From the NCBI RefSeq assembly GCF_014066305.1, contig NW_023501071.1, forward strand, positions 248,001-312,000: a stretch of 64,000 nucleotides of DNA, written 5' to 3'. Shown one piece after another: positions 59,065 through 64,000 of the stretch; position 1 is the first letter of the stretch; every line of letters begins with the position of its first letter. The DNA is from Letharia columbiana. Lineage: Eukaryota; Ascomycota; Lecanoromycetes; Lecanorales; Parmeliaceae. The translations under genes and the position numbers were made by a program. The notes under the pieces were generated by a model that was not told where the DNA came from, ran no database searches, and was given only the letters and a program-made list of their open reading frames with translations.

Positions 59065-59599
59065 TTAAATTTCGACTCTTAGTATAGAGATCTATTAAAT
59101 TTCTTAACTTATAAATACCTTTATAATATTGAAATTTTAGAGACTCTTCACTTTACTTTATTTTTACCTATATTTAATATATTATAAATTTCTTAAACTC
59201 TTACTTAAATTTATCTATATTAATATTAAAATATATTTCTTTATATCGTCGATTATTTATATATCGAGACTATCTCTACTTTATATATAACGATCTATAT
59301 AGAAAATACTTATCTTTAAATTTATTATAACTTTATATATTATAGATATAGCGCTCTCTATCTACTAAGAACCTTTATTAATAATTTTATATTAATTAAG
59401 AGAAGATATTAAGATAATAATAGAAGACGTAGAATTAAAACTTATCTAGAATCTCTATTTCACCCTTATTCTTATCTCTACTTATTTTATAAAATTTCGA
59501 AATATTTAGAATAAGTTAATATCGATTGAATTCGCTATATCTAATTTAATAGTAAATTAAATAACTACTTAATCTAAAATTACTAGATTTACTTATCTT

Positions 59600-60290
59600 T
59601 ATAAATATTAATTTAATATTATTTAATAATTAGAAAATAAGAATTTAAAATAAGCTTATTTATAATAATAATTATTTTCTTATTAATATTTTTAAAATTA
59701 TTTATATTATAATAAGACTTAAAGAGAAAATTAATTAATATATATCTATTAGATAACGATATCGCTTATATTTTATAGTTAATAATCTTCTAAATTATTT
59801 AAATAATATATATAAGATATTCTTATTTATTCTTAAGAGAATTTATTAATATACTTATAATAAAATAAACTAAGAAAGTTAATTATTTCTTAAATTCTAC
59901 GATAATCTTATTAAATATATTAAATATAATTTTAAGAATAATAGTCTTAGTCTTCTTAGAAATAAAAGTTTAATAAACGATATATTAAAGAAATTAAAAC
60001 TTCGTTTTTATAACTTAATTTATCTATTAATAAGAAATTAAATTATATCTAAATTAAAGAAATATATTATAAAAATATAGCTTAAATATTAATAATCTAT
60101 TAAGAAATTTATTAAAAAGAAGATTAAAAGATTTATAAAGTAATATATAAAAGTAAAGATCGAGATTAATATAAAGAAAAGTAAATATTTAATTATAACT
60201 CGCCTTACTTTTAATATATAGAGTTTAAGTCTTATTAAGATAGAGAATCTTATAGATGAAAATTAGATTTATATATAAAAGTATAATAAA
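59600..60290 (+). pseudogene. Gypsy gag relic, unit 2
   Basis: It follows the unit 1 gag almost base for base but with more RIP changes (for example GATAACGATATCGCTTATATTTTATAGTTAATAA against TTTATAGTCGATAA). It is cut at its 3' side by the long Helitron at 60291 and resumes at 62709. Confidence 0.6.
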
Positions 60291-62708
60291 TAAGTAAAGG
60301 CCTATGAATTAAATTTATAAAGTTGGATTTTTTTAAGTTAAATCGAATTTTAGCTCTAGCCCGCGTTTTTAATCTACTTTTACTATTATAAAATTAATTT
60401 AATCTATATAATATATAGATATATATATATAAAGAAAAGCGCGTTAAGGTCTAATTAGAAAGATATATTAAGTATAAAGAATTAATTTATAATAATTATC
60501 TATAAAAAATAGAGAAAGATTATATTCTTATAGTAAGAAGTATTAAAATATTAAAAAGAAATAAAGATAACGTATTAATTAGTAATGTAAATTCTATAAT
60601 ATCTTCTATCGTAGTAAAATCTTTCGAATAATAAAATAGCTATAGATATCGAACGATTTTAATTTATCTAAATATATATTATTCGATATTTCTTCTATAG
60701 AGACTTAATTAATTATAATAATAGATTTTTCTCTTATAATATTATTATAATAATATATTATATTAATATAATAAGAATAATAGACTAAATTATAATAATA
60801 TTCTTCGCTTACTAGATAATAATTTAATATAAAATCGTAAAGAGTATATAATATAGAATTTTAAAGAGCTAAATCGTATTCTTAATACTAGAAATCTTAT
60901 TATCGCTTAGTTTCTCCGTAATATTCTTTATAATATTCTTCGCAGTATTCTCTATATTTATTTATTATAATTTTTTCTTTTACTTTTTAATATAGTAGAG
61001 ATAATAGACTAAGTTATAGTAGTATTCTACGCTTATTAAATAATAATTTAATATAAAATTATAAAGAGTATATAAAATAAGATCTTAAAGAGTTAAGTCG
61101 TATTTTTAGTATTAAAGATTTTATTATCACTTAGTTTCTTCGTAATATTCTTCGTATTTATTTATTATAGTTTCTTCTCTTATTTTTTAATATAATAAAG
61201 ATAATAAATTAAATTATAATAATATTCTTCGCTTATTAAGTAATAATTTAATATAAAATCGTAAAGAGTATATAATATAGAATTTTAAAGAGCTAAGTCG
61301 TATTCTTAATAAGAGTAGCTTTATTACCGCTTAATTTCTTTATAGTATTCTTTATATTCGTTTATTATATTAACTTCTCTTATATTAATTAAGTAAATTA
61401 ATATAAGATTATAAAGAGTAGATTTATTATATTATTATTACTAATAACTATCTTCGTAATATTCTTTATAATATTCTTTATATTTACTTACTATATTAAC
61501 TTCTCTTATATTAGCTAAATAAATTAATATGAAATTATAAAGAGTAGGCTTATTATATTATTACTACTAATAATTATCTTTATAATATTCTTTATAGTAT
61601 TCTTTATATTTATCTATTATAGATTCTTCTCTTATTTAATTAAGTATAAGAGTATTAAGCGTAAATATATTTATATTAGTAGAATTAATAGAATTAATAG
61701 AATAATAGAAGAAGAATAATTATATAAATAGATAAAAGAATTATTATTCGATCTCGAACGCGTTTAATATAATTATAATATTTAAATATTAATTTAATTT
61801 ATCTATCGCTAGTTTAAAAGAAGTATATAGAAAAGAATATATTTATTTAAGCTCTTTTTAAGAGTTTTTTAATACGTTTATAAGTAGTAATAAATAGCTA
61901 TTAAATTTGCTTACGGTCTCGATTACTAGTAGTAATAAATTCGTTAAGAAGTAATTTAAGAGCGTTATTAAGAGCTCTAAGAGGCGAGTAAAAGAGATAA
62001 ATATATTCAAATTAAACGCGTTTAATATAATTATAATATTTAAATATTAATTTAATCTATCTATCGCTAACTTAGAAGAAGTATATAGAGAAGAATATAT
62101 TTATTTAAGCTCTTTTTAAGAATCTTCTAACGCGTTTATAAATAGTAATAAATAGCTATTAAACTCGCTTACGGCCTCGATTATTAATAGTAATAAATTC
62201 GTTAAGAGATAATTTAAGAGCGTTAGTAAGGAGCTCTAATTAGATAAGAGATATTAAAAACGATTATATTTATATTAAGTGAAATTAATAGAATTAATAA
62301 AATTAATAGAATTAATAGAATAATAAAAGAATAATAGTTATATAAATAGATAAAAGAATTATTATTCGATCTCGAACGCGTCTAATATAACTATTATAAC
62401 TATTATATTTAAATATTTATTTAATCTATTAATAGTAGATTAAACTTTATAATTTTTATAGCGTTAAAAAGCGTAAAGCGAGCTTTATAATTTAAGAAAT
62501 TATAAAGTAATTATATATATCGTCAGCTAAGTACTTTAAAGTATAAAACTTTTATATATAAATTTTTAATAAAAAAGCTTAAAAGGGCTATCGAGCTAAT
62601 TTAGTCGATTTAACTAAAGAGCGTAGCGAACTCGAATTTATAATTAGCTATATATATAAATTTAAGATTTTTAAGCTTAACTCTATCTTATTCTATTATA
62701 TATACTAA
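60291..62708 (-). mobile_element. Long non-autonomous Helitron in the Gypsy array
   Basis: The 3' end TAAGTAAAGGCC follows AATAAA. The 5' end ATACTAA is followed by TACTTTAAATTT. Unit 1 reads CTAAATACTTTAAATT, so the insertion lies between A and T with no duplication. It is 2.4 kb: 3' block, at least three tandem units (60780-61330), shorter units with GAAGTTAATATAG marks (61340-61630), and two partial repeats of the coiled-coil-like frame (61800-62000 and 62045-62240), then the 5' block. Confidence 0.88.
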
Positions 62709-63150
62709 TACTTTAAATTTAATATAGATTTCGATAAAGTATACGAGCTTAATTATTAAGACTTTCTATAAATATAAAAATAATATACTTAAGATTAATA
62801 TACGACTTAATAATATTTCGAATATTATATTTTTAAATAAATTAAAACTATTCGATATTAGAATAGTCTTATTCTTTTATATTTATAAATTAATTTCTTA
62901 GATCTATATTACTTAATAATAACCTTATATTAGATTTATTAAGTAGGCTCCTCTTATTATTATATATCTAAAGGTCTTTCGAAGTTATTATACGTTATTT
63001 ATAAATCTTACTATTCTTATTAATAGTCTCTATTAATATTATCTATATAGTATTCTATAAAGAAATACTTAATATTAAATTAGAGTTTTTAACGCCTATA
63101 ATTTAATTTAATTCGAGAATTCTCGATTAATTATATTATATTATTCTATA
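62709..63150 (+). other. 3' non-coding region, unit 2, first part
   Basis: It matches 58160-58550 of unit 1, with extra bases at 62780-62830 (AAATATAAAAATAATATAC...). It ends at the short Helitron. Confidence 0.55.
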
Positions 63151-63586
63151 CGAGTAAAGGCCTATGAATTAAATTCATAATTTTTTTTTAATTAGGGCTA
63201 TCGAATAAATAGGTAAGTAATCTTTAGTAAGCGAACTTTAATAAGCGATATTTAAATTCCTTGCGCTCTAATGATTATAAGATAAATTTTTCAAATTCTT
63301 AAAAATTCGAAAGGCGCAAATAGCGCTTTAAAATTTAAAACAAAAATTTCAAAATTTTAATAGAAAATAAAAAAGTTATTACTATTATGAATAATATATA
63401 TCTATTTTTTTAATAAGAAAGACGTGAGAGAGCGAGATTTTGATAATTATAGACGTTAATTTATTTACCCGCGATAATTTAGCCGATCTAATTAAAGAGC
63501 GTAGTAACTCTAAATTTATAATTAGCTATATATATAAATTTAAGATTTTTAAGCTTAATTCTATCTTATTCTTTTATATATATTAA
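63151..63586 (-). mobile_element. Short non-autonomous Helitron in the Gypsy array
   Basis: The left end CGAGTAAAGGCCTATGAATT comes after TTCTATA, and the right end TATATATTAA before TATATTCTATTCG. Unit 1 reads TTTTACATATATTTTATT there, so no bases were duplicated. The perfect palindrome is at 63163-63179. Three 14-base repeats and one inner unit with AAGGCGCAAATAGCGCTT are present. Confidence 0.88.
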
Positions 63587-63921
63587 TATATTCTATTCGC
63601 TTAAATATAAATTCGAAAATTATTACTATTCGTCTCTATATTTATAAATATAATTTTTTTTATATTATATCGATTTTCTTTCGATTAGACTCTCTATATA
63701 CGCTTATATCTTAATTAATAATATTACTATAGCGTAAGTATAAAGAGCTACTATTATTCTTAATATCTCTTATAAAGAAAAATATAATATTAGAATTCCC
63801 AGATACGATTATTTCTTTACTACTTTTATTATTTTTTAGATATTAAGCGTATATATATATTTATCTTTCTATCTTTTTAATTACTAATTATAAGATATAA
63901 TTTTATAAAGAAGAGAGAGTA
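63587..63921 (+). other. 3' non-coding region, unit 2, second part
   Basis: It matches 58556-58890 of unit 1 with few differences (TATTTTTTAGATATTAAGCGTATATATAT and the end AAAGAAGAGAGAGTAATATTACG). No other feature. Confidence 0.55.
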
Positions 63922-64000
63922 ATATTACGAGCGTATTTTTAATATATCTCTTAGCTCTATAACTAGCGAGTCTTAACGAAGATATTCTCTATTATATTAT
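63922..64000 (+). repeat. LTR 4 of the array, cut by the window edge
   Basis: The first 79 bases match LTRs 1-3: GAGCGTATTTTTAATATATC, TATAACTAGCGAGTCTTAACG. The array may continue beyond the window. Confidence 0.6.

Larger units (their letters stand above)
55749..64000 (+). mobile_element. Tandem array of gag-only Gypsy units sharing LTRs
   Basis: The order is LTR (55749), leader only, LTR (56332), leader-gag-3' region, LTR (58892), leader-gag-3' region with two Helitrons, LTR (63922, cut by the window edge). Neighbouring units share one LTR, as happens after unequal recombination between LTRs. Gag runs directly into the same 3' region that follows pol in the autonomous element, so pol was deleted in an ancestor. 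The two gag-bearing units are close enough to act as empty-site references for each other. Confidence 0.7.

Noticed and set aside
1..64000. Mitochondrial or plasmid origin, because of the extreme AT content
   Set aside because: The window holds Gypsy, Copia and Helitron relics with CpA-directed mutation. No mitochondrial genes, tRNAs or rRNAs are seen.
1..64000. Centromere
   Set aside because: AT-rich nested transposons can mark fungal centromeres, but sequence alone cannot show it. I see no higher-order satellite.

Overview
This window looks like a 64 kb piece of an AT-rich isochore from a filamentous ascomycete (Pezizomycotina). CpA and TpG are almost absent on both strands, while CpG and CpT/ApG survive. 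That is the mark of repeat-induced point mutation (RIP), and it has filled every reading frame with stop codons. I find no intact protein gene, no rRNA or tRNA and no CRISPR array. The longest start-to-stop frame I accept as open (61 codons, 27498-27683) is a chance frame inside a transposon copy. Everything recognisable is a dead transposable element, identified by reading conceptual translations and treating TAA/TAG as former CAA/CAG/TGG codons.

The main finding is one Helitron family that explains about two dozen repeats. The autonomous member (8750-15141, + strand) still shows a Rep domain and a Pif1-type helicase. Its ends are shared by short (about 0.4-0.7 kb) and long (about 1.4-2.4 kb) non-autonomous copies. 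Where empty sites can be read, the copies sit between an A and a T with no target duplication. They begin TTAGTATATA (probably TCAGTATATA before RIP) and end in a 17-nt palindrome followed by about 12 nt ending in CTTTACTCG. A second autonomous copy (minus strand) is scattered over 24995-38605 by later insertions.

Layout. 1-1795: a Ty3/Gypsy RT relic, then unreadable sequence. 1796-2409: Helitron copies. 2412-19660: a minus-strand Ty3/Gypsy element split by a long Helitron (5221-16124), which holds another long copy (5533-7681) and the autonomous Helitron (8750-15141). 19660-24994: short Helitron copies, one arm of a TIR element and a C-rich island. 24995-38605: the second autonomous Helitron, split by short copies and by a 9 kb unidentified coding element that carries a 0.93 kb TIR element. 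38606-45724: unidentified relics, a palindromic Helitron copy and a small island that escaped RIP. 45725-50092: a minus-strand gag-only Gypsy derivative. 50093-54300: a Ty1/Copia relic. 54420-55480: a probable Tc1/mariner relic. 55749-64000: a tandem array of gag-only Gypsy units that share LTRs, with two more Helitron copies inserted.

Limits: boundaries are by eye, usually good to a few bases for Helitron ends and tens of bases for coding relics. Family names rest on motif recognition, not on database searches.
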